From: Tillandsia leiboldiana | Taxonomy: Eukaryota; Streptophyta; Magnoliopsida; Poales; Bromeliaceae | Direction: 5' to 3' | NCBI GenBank assembly: GCA_029204045.2 | Contig: JAQNDB010000278.1 | Location: forward strand, 38,006-102,005 | Length of the DNA: 64,000 nt | In this document: positions 1-10,024 of the stretch, piece by piece | How the letters are laid out: each line of letters opens with the position of its first letter | Position numbering within the stretch: position 1 is the first letter of the stretch | Translations under genes and position numbers: made by a program | Notes under the pieces: generated by a model | The model's input: only the letters and a program-made list of their open reading frames with translations | Database searches by the model: none | Told to the model about the DNA's origin: nothing

Positions 1-20
1 GTTGTCTGCAGCCAACATAA
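1..20 (-). promoter_or_regulatory. Leader palindrome, cut by the window edge
   Basis: These bases form most of a near-perfect 24 nt palindrome centred on CTGCAG. The same palindrome occurs at 18221-18244 in gypsy-A and 38368-38391 in element N, about 160 bases downstream of the PBS each time. A role in RNA dimerisation is inference. Confidence 0.5.
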
Positions 21-179
21 CTACTTAGGAGAATAAACATGCCAATCACTCATCCCGTCCCTCGGGAGAGGTGTAAAACTCGATCAGGACTCTCGCTACA
101 AATCACGACTCTCACGAAGTCATCCTAGGGTCCAACCACAAGCCTAGGGTTTCTAAGTCCACCATGACCTACAACCTAG

Positions 180-191
180 GCTCTGATACCA
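180..191 (-). other. Primer binding site of element M (tRNA-iMet)
   Basis: On the minus strand this reads TGGTATCAGAGC, the standard plant primer site complementary to the 3' end of initiator methionine tRNA. It lies seven bases inside the LTR edge at 199, which fixes the orientation of the element. Confidence 0.92.
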
Positions 192-198
192 CATAATC

Positions 199-3100
199 TG
201 TCACGCCCCGGGGTCGAAACTGCGACCCGGGCTCGCCAACAGATCCGCCACCTATGCCAAACCCGCATAGGCGAAGCGTCCTACCTGCAAAAAGAGCTAC
301 AGCTAACAGATATCAGAGCTAAAAGATAAAACTGCTATAGAAATAAAATCAACCACTGAACAACTGAAAATAAAACAACAAGGTCCATCTCCCAAAAATG
401 ATAATCATACAATAACCTCGAGTACAAACTCATAGCTCAACAGGGAGATATCTCAAATAAAACATCAGTGTACAAGCTCTCAATACATCATATCCTCACT
501 ACATCAGTCTCTCAAAAGAGGAAATAAATACCAATCTACCAACTATACTGAAGATCTCCTCAAAAGGGGGTACCGCTACTCTCCAAAGATGGGTCTGGAT
601 CTAGCTCGCTACTCCCTCACCACGCGCAGCAACCACAGAACGGCAACACCCGCCAAGACTCTGCAAAACGAAGGAGAGAAAGGACAAAAAGGGGGAAAAC
701 CCCCAACGGGCGTGAGAACTACGCAAAAAGGGAGTTCTCAGTGGGTATCGCCACTAGGCCCGACGATCTGCCCACCAAGACCACTAGAGGCAAAAGATAA
801 CTAATGCAGTAAGACTTAAAGAAGAAGCAGAAGACACTCTACGGCCACCATGCCTCTATCTGAATGCTCAAATGGGGAAACTCTGATAAATATATGCAAC
901 ACTCGCACACGAGGTGCTCAATCGACCCAATCGAGCTGACTGCCACATTGGGTCCAGTCAAACCTGCGCCCACCTACAACCACCTCCCGCTGACGGGCAG
1001 GAATTACGTAGGGCGTCCAAACGGACTAACTCGCTATTGAGTAGTGGCTCATGCAGGCTATAGTCATAATCCATGCTCTCTCTCTCAGAACGGATAGACT
1101 CAAGATGCTCAACCTCTCACACAATGGTCAAAAAACCCACAACGACCACGGGACCACCGTCAAACCCCGAACGGTTCCCAACAATACTAGCACTGGTCTA
1201 AACACAGCTACTAAACTCCACTCGGTCCCCCAGGCACGAGTGTAACACAAAGTATCTGCCTGAATAAACCCAATCGATAGACCAGTAATCACTGGTACTG
1301 CCTGCTCTGCTGTCGAACTCCAGATCTCAATCGCGGGATACAAACCGACTTCGGACCGGTACGGTCGCATCCCAAAGTAAGTAACAGATCGGCATCGAAC
1401 CGTCCGATCGCACACAAAAGTAAGTAACAGACTGGCATCGATCCGTCCAGTCGCACACTCCGGAGTGGCACTCGAGGGGAGCGACCCACACGAGTAAAGT
1501 AACTCTGTCATCAGTATCACAAGTATCTCTGTGTCGAGTATCACTGTATAGCAGGACTGGATCACGACTCTGATCAAAGTGGAAAAACTCGTCTACTAAA
1601 GGGAAACCCGATCCCTAAACGGATACAACAGTAAACGCTAAGTGGAAACTCCATCCACTAGAGGAAAGTCTAATACCCAATTTGATACATCAATAAATAT
1701 CCGGTCAACCGCCCGATATCCGCGGTTGCCGCAATACCCTGCCGTCCATAACCAAAGTACTATAACCGACCTCCGGTCAACCGCCCAAAGTCCGCGGCCA
1801 CCGCCAAGACCCTGCCAGCCGCAATCCAGCACAACCCGTCCCTGTCACCAATGTCCCTGCTACACTACCCCAGACCCCGGCTCGCACCCGAGCAACACAG
1901 ACCGCCTGACTAACAAGAAGGAGAAAGGAATAACATGGTTTCTCCTAAGTCAAGTTCCAATATGAAAGTGTAGCAGTAAAAGATGGCCTATCTAGATGTC
2001 CATACAAGCATGCATTTGTCCTCAAAGCAAAATAAAGAAAGATAAACCTCATGCCAAAATTATCAATGACCATACCTGTCCATAATCCTCAATCCAAAAC
2101 GGCTCCTCAGAGTAGAACCTGCACATAACTACATAATCCTATCCCAATGCATAAACCAGCCTCATAAAAGGTTATGTGCTAATATGGCATGATAATTAAT
2201 CATATATGGTAACCTTGCCTTAGGTGGCCTTCCACTAATCACCAACATGAATATTTGATTATACCATTGTCATACTATGAGGAATTCACTTGCAAATCCC
2301 ATAAAATCCTCACTGTTAAACTTACCGATCAATTCCAGCTATTGTACCGTACACCTGTATGCAATGCTAACATATAACAATATAGAGAACCGTCCACCGG
2401 TTCCGGGAATAAGGCACCCACCTGAAAAGCTGACTGTCCAAAGCCCAACAGCTGAAAACACTAGATAACTCTAATCCCTTGCTCCAATAAGTTCAGCACA
2501 CCCGTAACTCTCCTGGCACAATACAAAGTCCACTATTACACATACATTCCAAAATCTGCTCTCACACACACATACCACAACAGTCCAAGAAATGCTTAAT
2601 TTTCACCTGCAGGAAGAGCCCAGAAAATTCCCAGAAAAATATCACCGCGATCCTCGCGTCGATAGCTTCGCAACGGTACCTTGCACGCCCAAATCTGAGT
2701 TCGGTAAGTCAAGATATAAATTCGGCAAGAGGCACGCACATACAAAAATCTGTGCTGAAAACTGTGCACTGTTCACTGAGAAAACAGTGATTTTCACCTC
2801 GAAATAATCCTCTGGAAAATCCAAGAAAAATACGAGCGCATTCCTTGCGATCTGTAGATGAAAAAGTTGTATAAGCACGTTTCTGGCTGACGCTCGTGCG
2901 CAAAGATATGGCGAAAACACCTCGATGCTGTCCCACAAAGCCAAACAGAAAATGGGGTCACAGTTTGCCTCGGGATCCGTGCCAAAACCTTGAAACGGGA
3001 AAGCGCGACCAAAACGAAAGATGAAGCCCTACCTCTTAGGAGTCTGTCGGCGCAAGAATCACAGCAAAATGATCGAGGGGTAGCCCAGGGGAGCTAAAAC

Positions 3101-4280
3101 ACTGTCGCTGCGCCGAAGAAGAACCCAGGAATGCAACGTCGCGCCGCGCCGTAAAATGGGGAACCTCGGGATTCGAGCCTCCTAAAATCCTAGAACTTGG
3201 CAGGAAGATCAAGGGTGAAGAGGTGAACAACTTTCCTTGAGGGTGCTCGGGCAGATGGTGAGAGGGTTGAGAGAAAGAAAGCAAAGAAGGGGGCTCGGGT
3301 TGCCTTTAAATAGGCTGAAGAAAAACATTTGAAGAAATACCCAATGTGTCCCCACTTCCGGGCGCCGGAGTATTTCGGGCTGCTACAGTAATGGGCCCGG
3401 CCCATTACTGTGCAAGCCCGAAACCACTCGGGCCCGCCACGTAGCCCAGCACTGTGCGCCCCCGGCCCCGCTGCGCCCGGCGCACCCGCGCCCGCCAGTG
3501 GCGTCGCGCCACGTGGCCCCGGCAGCCCGTGCACCGCGCACGTCGCCGCCTGCACCGCGCCCGTACGGCCACCTGCCCGCCGTACGGCCACCTGCCCCCC
3601 GGTCAACCACTCCACAGCCTGCGTGGACCGGGAGCACAACACCGAACCAGTAACCGCATGCCACGTGTCCACCCGGTCTACCATGCACCCATACCCACAG
3701 TCCGTGGACCTCGCGCTGTGGACCAACCAACCGAACAATGCCACGTGGCATCCCGCACTGGCGCACGTCGGTGCCGTGGACCGCGCGCCTGCCCGCGCGC
3801 CCGGGCGCCTGCCCGCGCCCTGCCCGCGCCCTGTGCCGCCGCCCGCCGCCTGCCCGAGGCTGCGCCGCCGCCCGCCGGCGCTGCCCGCCGCCGCCGGCGA
3901 TCGCCGGAAACACTGTTCCGGCGTGAACAGTACCCGCAAGCTCAAAAACAGTAAGTAAATAGCCCATCTTGACCGTTTTCGCACGCTGATTCCAAAAACG
4001 GCGTCCATTTTGCCAAATTCCACTCCTATAATTTGCCGGAGGCTCCCGAAAAGGTATTTTTAATCCGAATTCCGCGCCGAGCCTAAATTTGATATCCACT
4101 CCGCGCGTAAACTCTTCTAAACATCCGATGGGGTCCCCCAATTACCTACGAGATCCATTTTAAGCCCCGAGTCCATCTCTTGTGTCCAAATTGGCGCGCG
4201 AACATCGCCGACATGCCACGTAGGCTTCCAGAAGCTGCTGGTCACACTGTAGAAGCCCTGCAAAGATCCGGGTCACCACA
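199..4280 (-). repeat. 5' LTR of element M (4.08 kb)
   Basis: The LTR runs from TGTCACGCCCC at 199 to GGTCACCACA at 4280; the same terminal sequences bound the LTRs of N. It contains no gene. The tip next to the PBS is an imperfect hairpin of GC-rich arms. A GC-rich core at about 3400-3900 yields arginine/alanine-rich open frames on both strands with no family resemblance, and these are not called. G-box motifs (CACGTG) occur at 3510, 3662 and 3742. A TATA-like TATTTAAA on the minus strand lies at 3305-3312. The length is large for an LTR but fits Tekay/Del-type elements. Confidence 0.85.
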
Positions 4281-4598
4281 ATTCACGGATTCGAGGAGCG
4301 TTGCGGAGCGAGCGGAGAAGATCTACTAGGAGCGTATGAAAAAGGTTGAGTCGTCTGTGAGTACGGTATATCACCTTGTACGTGTGTTAATTCTAGTGGA
4401 TTTCGCCGTGTTATCGGTCCCGTGGTTTTTTACTCCGGTTTGGAGTTTTTCCACGTAAAAATCGTGCGTATTATTTTTTGATTTCCGCATTGGGTTTTAT
4501 TGCGCAACGATTTTTGAGTGTTTATGGTTTACACCTATTCACCCCCCCTTTAGGTGTTTTTTCCCCTATTTAGATCCATATTCTATCATAACCCAACA
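4281..4598 (+). repeat. Truncated copia LTR (3' 318 bp)
   Basis: This matches the last 318 bases of the copia-2 LTRs (compare 62310-62627), including the terminal CATAACCCAACA, in plus orientation. Its 5' part was separated by the insertion of element M at 4280 and lies outside the window. It is the trace of a third copia insertion into LTR H, with TGTAC (4599-4603) as the expected target duplication. Confidence 0.85.
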
Positions 4599-5878
4599 TG
4601 TACCAACATCATGCTCAAGAAAGCTCTACTCTGATCCTGCTATGCATACACCCTCACTACTAATAATATGCCTCAAGTACCATGCTCAAAGGAAATCTCA
4701 TCTATGAACATGCTATGCAATCACTCCCTCAATATCACCCAATCTCAATGACTGTCTCATAGGGTCCAGTCAAGCCTGCGCCAAACCTACTGCCACCTCA
4801 TCCTCACTGGGACGGGACTTACGTAGGGCGTCCTACACGGACTATCACAAGCGAACTCTAGTGTATCAACTAGTCGCATACATCACAGCCTCGTCAGGCT
4901 CGGTATCATCATCGCACCCGGGGCGTAGCTCGAGGGGAGCGACCCCACCGAACTCAAGTATCACATCTGTCTCACTGTCTCATAAGCGGCACATGCAGGC
5001 TATAATCCTCGATCAAACAGATCGGTATCACAAGCTCAATAGCACAACTCAGTCGGAAAAGAACCTCGACTCACTCAGGAAAAGCCCAACTCCTCACATA
5101 ATCTGTCGGAGAATCCCTCTACGACTCAATCTGATAATGCACTACTCATGATCTAGGGTAAACCCATCGACTTCCATGAAGGGCCGAATATTCCGAAGGA
5201 CTGGCGCCTACAACCCAAATCAAACAAGAACAGGTTGCAGGTACAGCCGCCCGTAGCTTTCAACCCAACAATGGAATCAGTCCTCAATCTCACACACAAG
5301 AGGCTCGGAAATTTCGAAAGACTAATGCCTACAACTCAAATCAAACAAGAACAGGCTGCAGGCGCAGCCGCCCGTAGCTTCCGCCCCTAAAGTGAAACAA
5401 AAGCCCGATCTCTCATGACACTAGAACTCATCTCACAAGGCTCTAAAAATCCCCTCGGCCCCCCGGCACGAGGACACATGCATCCCGAACTGCCTGGACC
5501 ATTCATATTGCTCTCGATATTTTAAATTTAACTTAAAACCGGTTATAGAAATTTTATGAAGGTCCAAATACATTCCGAATCTCAAGAAAATATGCAGTCC
5601 AGTGTCAAAACATCTTTAGATCATGCTAAAAATATCATGGGCTCAGGAAAGTACTTCTACAATTTTCTAGGCAACTATCAGATTTACCAGCTATATAAAT
5701 AATGAGCTAATCATGATCAACATGCATTCAATAGCTTTAGAAGGCATTCCATACATTTCAGAGAAATTCCAACCCACCTGGAACGCTTTCCGTAGGCAAA
5801 CGCTGAAGTCGGTGAAGCTTTGCACCGCTCACTGTCAAAATCCTGCCGGAACGCCCAAAACCGCATCGTATGTGCGCG
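4599..5878 (-). repeat. Gypsy LTR 'H', left portion
   Basis: Part of an older minus-strand gypsy LTR related to those of M and N. It shares with them blocks around 'gggtccagtcaa..ctgcgcc', 'atcaaacaagaacagg' and 'ctcgaggggagcgacc' in the same order. No gene is present. Copia-1 inserted at 5878, and the LTR resumes at 27849 after the GCGCG duplication. The left end of H is hidden by the copia LTR fragment ending at 4598. Confidence 0.75.
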
Positions 5879-7131
5879 TGTTGGGTTATGTATAATTGGA
5901 TCTAAATAGGGAAAAAAACACCTAGAGGGGGGTGAATAGGTGTAAACGTTAAACACTCAAAAAATCATTGCGCAATAAAACCCAATGCGGAAATAAAAAC
6001 AACACGCAAGATTTTTACGTGGAAAAACTCCAAACCGGAGTAAAAAACCACGGGACCGATCACACGGCGAAATCCACTAGAATTAAACACGTACAAGGTG
6101 ATATACCGTACTCACAGACGACTCAACCTTTTCCATACGCTCCTAGTAGATCTTCTCCGCTCGCTCCGCAACACTTCTCGAATCCACGATCAGCGCCCAA
6201 CGCCGAATCCACGGCGTCCAACGTCGAGTCCACGACGTCCGACCGAATCCACGGTCTTCACCCAGTAGCACGCTTCAAATCCAAGAACGTACCTCGCTCC
6301 GAATCCACGAGAGCGGTTGCACATTGAATCCACAAGGCCACGCGAGTCCCCGCGCCGATTTTGGGAAAATCGTTGTTTTTGGGTGGTGATGATCCGCCGA
6401 ATACTTAGATTAGAAATAGATCGGAAATACCATCTAAGTATTCATTAATTTGATTCTACTCAAAATCTGAGTTTGGAAAACCTAGAATCAAATTAATAAT
6501 ATAGATGAAGAAACATAGAATTAAATCTAGTATTTCCTTTCTTCTCTATATGTGGATTTTTCTATTTCGGTCATATTTTTCGCATACCCCAAAAGATGAA
6601 TCATAGGGTCTATTTATAGGTTAGAAACTATTGGAAGAAGATAAGCATAAAAAACTAACCAATTCTGGAATTTTACAGGACGACAGTCCGGACTGGAATT
6701 GACGGTCCGGACTGCTTCAGCGAAACAGACTTTTTCCAGAAAAGACGACATTCGGGGTCCGGACTGCAATCCACGGTCCGGACTGTTCATGCAATTTCAA
6801 CAATTCCACGTTCGGGGTCCGGACTGAAATTTCCAAGGTCCGGGCTGAAATTGCACATGAACAAACCTACGTTCGGGGTCCGGACTGAGATCCACGGTCC
6901 GGACTCTGAACATGTAAAATGCCCAGTTTTTGATTTTTATGCAATCAAAAATTCATCCAAGTGTTTCTACACTATACTAAGTATTTGGATCATCAAAATT
7001 CTTTAGTAAAACGTACCTGATCCATTTGAATTCTTCTTTCTTGAGATTGAGGTAAATGATCCAACTTTTTCATCTTCAATCTTCAAGACTTAACCGATTT
7101 CACAAAATACGCCAACTCAAATTCCGTAACA
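5879..7131 (-). repeat. Copia-1 3' LTR
   Basis: The LTR is bounded by TGTTGGGTTATG and CCGTAACA on the plus strand, that is TGTTACGG...AACCCAACA in element orientation. The TATA box (TATAAATA in element orientation) is at 6611-6618. U3 contains paired GTCCGGAC palindromes at 6686-6904. The transcribed part contains repeated CGTGGATTCG motifs (about 6170-6340). It has the same length as the 5' LTR. Confidence 0.92.
6686..6904 (-). promoter_or_regulatory. Four pairs of GTCCGGAC palindromes in U3
   Basis: The 8 bp palindrome GTCCGGAC starts at 6686, 6705, 6757, 6776, 6817, 6838 (one base changed), 6878 and 6897. Members of each pair are 19-21 bp apart. The block lies upstream of the TATA box in element orientation. 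A role as an enhancer bound by a dimeric protein on one face of the helix is inference. Confidence 0.7.
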
Positions 7132-7142
7132 ATCTCCACCTT
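7132..7142 (-). other. Copia-1 3' polypurine tract (interrupted)
   Basis: Directly inside the 3' LTR, the minus strand reads AAAGGTGGAGA. Copia-2 has AAAGGGGGAGA at the same place, so copia-1 carries a pyrimidine interruption in the plus-strand primer. Confidence 0.75.
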
Positions 7143-7646
7143 TGGCGGTTTCGTGACAAAACACAAATCCACTCAAGAAAATTTAAAAAGATATAATTGT
7201 TGATATCACCATACACAAAAATTTACATTGGAGATCCAAATAAAGATAAATACATGAGTTAAACTCCTAAAACAGACTCTAGACTTAGACATCTGTAATC
7301 TCTGCAAAAGAAATCATTCTTGACACAAAAGATCGTTAGTAACCTCAAGAATTTTTAACAATCAAAACCAAACACAGAGATAGAGTTTATACTCATCATG
7401 ACATTTGCAAATTCAGATATGTATGAAAATCACAATAAAAAATCGACATATCTTCTAAGCAATACAAATCCAAATGTCACAGAAAGGTTAGTCAACAAGC
7501 AACTTGTTAGTTATATTACATGCCCAAATAGTTAGTCGAATAGTTAGCGGAGGCATGCATCAAAACACATATAAAACCAAAGTTGAAAGTTATACTTACC
7601 TTAGTTTCAGCATTGTTCTCACACAAGTATAGTCATGGTTAATCAC

Positions 7647-7734
7647 AGAGCATTGTGCATTGTTCGAAGTTCTCCTATACTCTCTCATTCAGAGCATTGT
7701 GCATTGTTCAAAGTTCTCCTATACTCTCTCCCCC
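7647..7734. repeat. 44 bp tandem duplication
   Basis: Two nearly identical 44 bp units (7647-7690 and 7691-7734) begin AGAGCATTGTGCATTGTTC. They abut the auxiliary purine tract. Copia-2 has a different short tandem duplication at the equivalent place (about 60811-60885). Confidence 0.85.
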
Positions 7735-7740
7735 TTTTTG
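7725..7740 (-). other. Auxiliary polypurine tract
   Basis: The minus strand reads CAAAAAGGGGGAGAGA. The same tract is at 60793-60807 in copia-2. It resembles the 3' PPT but lies about 590 bases further inside the element. Confidence 0.6.
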
Positions 7741-7857
7741 TCACAAAACTTAGCCAAAATTACAAAATGGAGAGAATAGTTAACAAGTTCAAGAACCAAC
7801 CGTTTGAGAACTAAAAAAAAACTTAAAAACCTGCAAAAGAAAAGATTAGCCATGAGA

Positions 7858-8451
7858 TCAAGCTAAATCCGAACTGTCTGAGCTGGTATGATCCAGCTTG
7901 TTCAAAATTCCTTTCAGCATTCATGATATGTTGGAACATTTCTTTCTCATTTGTTGTTGTTCAGCGGCAATTTGCTGGAGATCTGTCACCAATCTCTCTT
8001 GGTCAGCAGATAGTCTTCTTTGTTCCTGATGAACGGAGGCCAATACGGTAGCTTCTGGAGTGTTTCTCCTTGAAGTCGATGGCCGAGGTGGAGAAGCAGA
8101 TAATGCATGCTGGCCTTCATCCCATGGGGATTCTCTTGGAACTGAGTGTGCTCCAGAGAGGGATTCAGCGATTTGAATTCCACTTCCCTTGGTATTTTCC
8201 CGTCTAGTAGAATGTTTGGACGTTGACATAGACTTCTTGAGCTTTTTGTTCTTGAAATACAATCTGTCATCCTAATCAACTTTTTGTTGAACTTGTTTCA
8301 GGAAGTCTTCCCAGTCTTCTTCTTCGGATTCAGAGTTGTCTTGACCAACAGTTCTTGTCTTGTCTCGAGGTGAGTCACCTTGTTCCTTTTTAACAATCGC
8401 ACGTGTGTGCACCATTGCGACTAGCAGAAAGATGATCCATGAAAACTCCAT
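7858..8451 (-). pseudogene. Extra ORF between pol and 3' LTR (copia-1 copy), two nonsense codons
   Basis: In one frame from the ATG at 8451 to a TGA at 7858 the sequence encodes about 195 residues, broken by TAG at 8272-8274 and TGA at 7921-7923. The predicted product starts with a hydrophobic stretch (SWIIFLLVAMV) suitable for a signal peptide or membrane anchor. A basic KK and then an acidic run (SESEEEDWED) follow. The middle is Ser/Thr/Pro-rich and the C-terminal segment is Gln/Glu-rich and could form a coiled coil. No catalytic motif is recognised. The position matches the env-like ORF known in some Sireviruses, but there is no fusion peptide or cleavage site, so an envelope function is not shown. 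Copia-2 carries a diverged homologue at 60107-60678, which confirms that the ORF belongs to the family. Confidence 0.7.
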
Positions 8452-8480
8452 TGCTCTTTGTGCTTTAAGAAGGAAGTGTC

Positions 8481-8861
8481 CTGTGAAGACCAACTCAAGA
8501 ACACGAAAAATTGTTTAATTTTAAAAATTTGAAAAATTGTACCTAAACAATCATTATCGTGTAGAGAGACTAAGGATCAAATTAGTTGTGCAAAAAGAAT
8601 TTTAAAAATAGATCAATTCCATGATTTTCAAAAATTCTGAAAATATGCCCTAAAACCGAATTTTTAGAAATCCAACCCCAAAAATTCGTTTATCATGAGA
8701 AAACCTAGCATATAACCAAAACTAATGTTGCCAGAGTTCTTATTTCAAAAGAAGTTTGATCAAAAACCATTCACAAACGAAAAAGATATGAAATTTCCTC
8801 ACGTTCTGAGCAAAAATATGAAAAACTGTGAAAAACCGAGATTTTGATCAAGATAACTTAC
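8481..8861 (-). other. Predicted 381 nt leader intron of the extra ORF
   Basis: On the minus strand a donor AA|GTAAGTT starts at 8861 and an acceptor TTGGTCTTCACAG ends at 8481, 30 bases before the ATG. Copia-2 conserves donor (AA|GTGAGTT), acceptor (GTTTGCTCACAG) and spacing (386 nt). The interior is T-rich, as is usual for plant introns. No transcript evidence was available. Confidence 0.55.
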
Positions 8862-8980
8862 TTTGAAGTGAAGAGAATGAGTTTAGAGGGCTCCAAGATC
8901 CTTGCTTTTTAGAGAGAGAAAGTTTGGAGGCTTAGAAACGAAAGCTTGTGATGAAATAAAATCAAAATCCTCTTCGTTTC

Positions 8981-9086
8981 ATATAACCCTAGCCGCGGTC
9001 CGGACTGCCCGAAGAGTCCAGTCCGGATCGGCTACCCGCAGGATTTTCCTGCGTTCGGGGTCCGGATCAGCTTGTCTAGTCCGGAC
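8981..9086 (-). promoter_or_regulatory. Candidate internal promoter of the extra ORF
   Basis: On the minus strand CCGG-centred palindromes at 9079, 9060, 9021 and 8998 are followed at 8981-8986 by a TATA-like TTATAT. These are the same GTCCGGAC-type elements as in the LTR, again in pairs (19 and 23 bp apart). The predicted start would leave a first exon of about 90 nt before the intron donor at 8861. Copia-2 has the same arrangement at 59462-59571. Confidence 0.5.
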
Positions 9087-9541
9087 CGGCTCTAAACTTT
9101 TTCTTCAGAAAAATTCAGAAAAATTCCAGAAATTCCAGAAAAAGATTGTAAGCACTTTTGTGTATCAACTTTAAATAAAAATCATCGTTTCATACAACAA
9201 GAAATAGATTATGCCAAATCTATCAAAAATATTCAAATAACGAAACGAAAATTTATAACAATTAGATCCCTTAAAGTTGAACAACTTCAATTACATCTAA
9301 CATGATCTTATGAGTAATGCCTTTATCAAATCATCAATTTGGTAAAGAAAATGAAATACCAAGATCAATAGATGTTTGAAATCCCAGATAAGTTAGATAA
9401 TATATCTAGTCAATTTATTGTAAGGAGTGGCTCTATGAGCATCTTTTCAATAAAAATCCCACCTTATACCAACCTTGGAATTTGACAGAGTCAAGTATTC
9501 CAAAAAGCATTTTATCTAGACAACTTGAAAAACCATGCTTT
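9087..9541. other. Copia-1 post-pol spacer
   Basis: Non-coding sequence aligned with copia-2 59008-59461. Only short shadow ORFs are present and no gene is seen. Confidence 0.6.
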
Positions 9542-9654
9542 GTATACATGTGGTAGCTGCACACAGTACTCGGACGACCGAGGTGGTAGCTCTTTCCTCC
9601 ATGTGGTGGTAGTTTTCACACTCCTCATTGGGATGTAACTCTTTCCACATCTTT
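9542..9654 (-). other. 113 bp non-coding block identical in both copia copies
   Basis: The reverse complement equals 58895-59007 of copia-2 at all 113 positions that I compared. The flanks, and even pol, differ by several per cent or more. In element orientation the block has three CTACCAC repeats and a potential 5 bp stem with a TCGT loop (CTCGG/CCGAG). No open frame crosses it. It lies 371 bases after the pol stop codon. Its function is unknown; an RNA export, stability or packaging element, or a protein-binding site, are possible. Confidence 0.85.
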
Positions 9655-10024
9655 GGAGCATAACATTTTTTTCTTGACTCCCCCTCAATTGGCTATCAAT
9701 TATTTAAGATATAAAGAACTCAACCAAAGATTGATCTCGATTTCATACTCGACTAAATAGTCAAATAAGATAAAAACTATACCAAGAGATCATTGAGAGA
9801 GAAATTGACTTTGATCACTGTAAGAAATGACTTAATTGACATAAATGATCATTGCATCAACTGAAATATTATGATATCTAAAGCATAATAAATTTCTAAA
9901 CATATAAAAGGATGCAGTTAAAGTCAATATAACTAATGCTCAATTAATATTCTATGTACAAGCATAGGTAAAGAACAAAAACACAAAAACAAAACCTAAC
10001 CTAAGGATTGGTTTCAAAAAGAAA
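9655..10024. other. Copia-1 sequence directly after pol
   Basis: AT-rich non-coding sequence matching copia-2 58526-58894 at roughly nine bases in ten. It includes an auxiliary purine tract at 9678-9686 (minus strand GAGGGGGAG). Confidence 0.7.

Larger units (their letters stand above)
1..4280 (-). mobile_element. Ty3/gypsy element 'M', 5' part only
   Basis: The right-hand end of a minus-strand gypsy retrotransposon that continues beyond base 1. Read on the minus strand it begins at 4280 with the LTR, then a 7-base spacer, the primer binding site and about 180 bases of untranslated leader before the window ends. The leader matches that of element N (38372-38569) at roughly nine bases in ten, so M and N share a family although M's LTR is about 500 bp longer. 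The element interrupts a copia LTR at 4280/4281. The predicted target duplication, ATTCA at 4281-4285, cannot be confirmed because the other flank is outside the window. Confidence 0.85.
7143..7857. other. Copia-1 untranslated region before the 3' LTR
   Basis: AT-rich non-coding sequence between the extra ORF and the PPT. It aligns patchily with copia-2 60679-61359. It holds an auxiliary purine tract (7725-7740) and a tandem duplication (7647-7734). I see no further gene. Confidence 0.6.
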
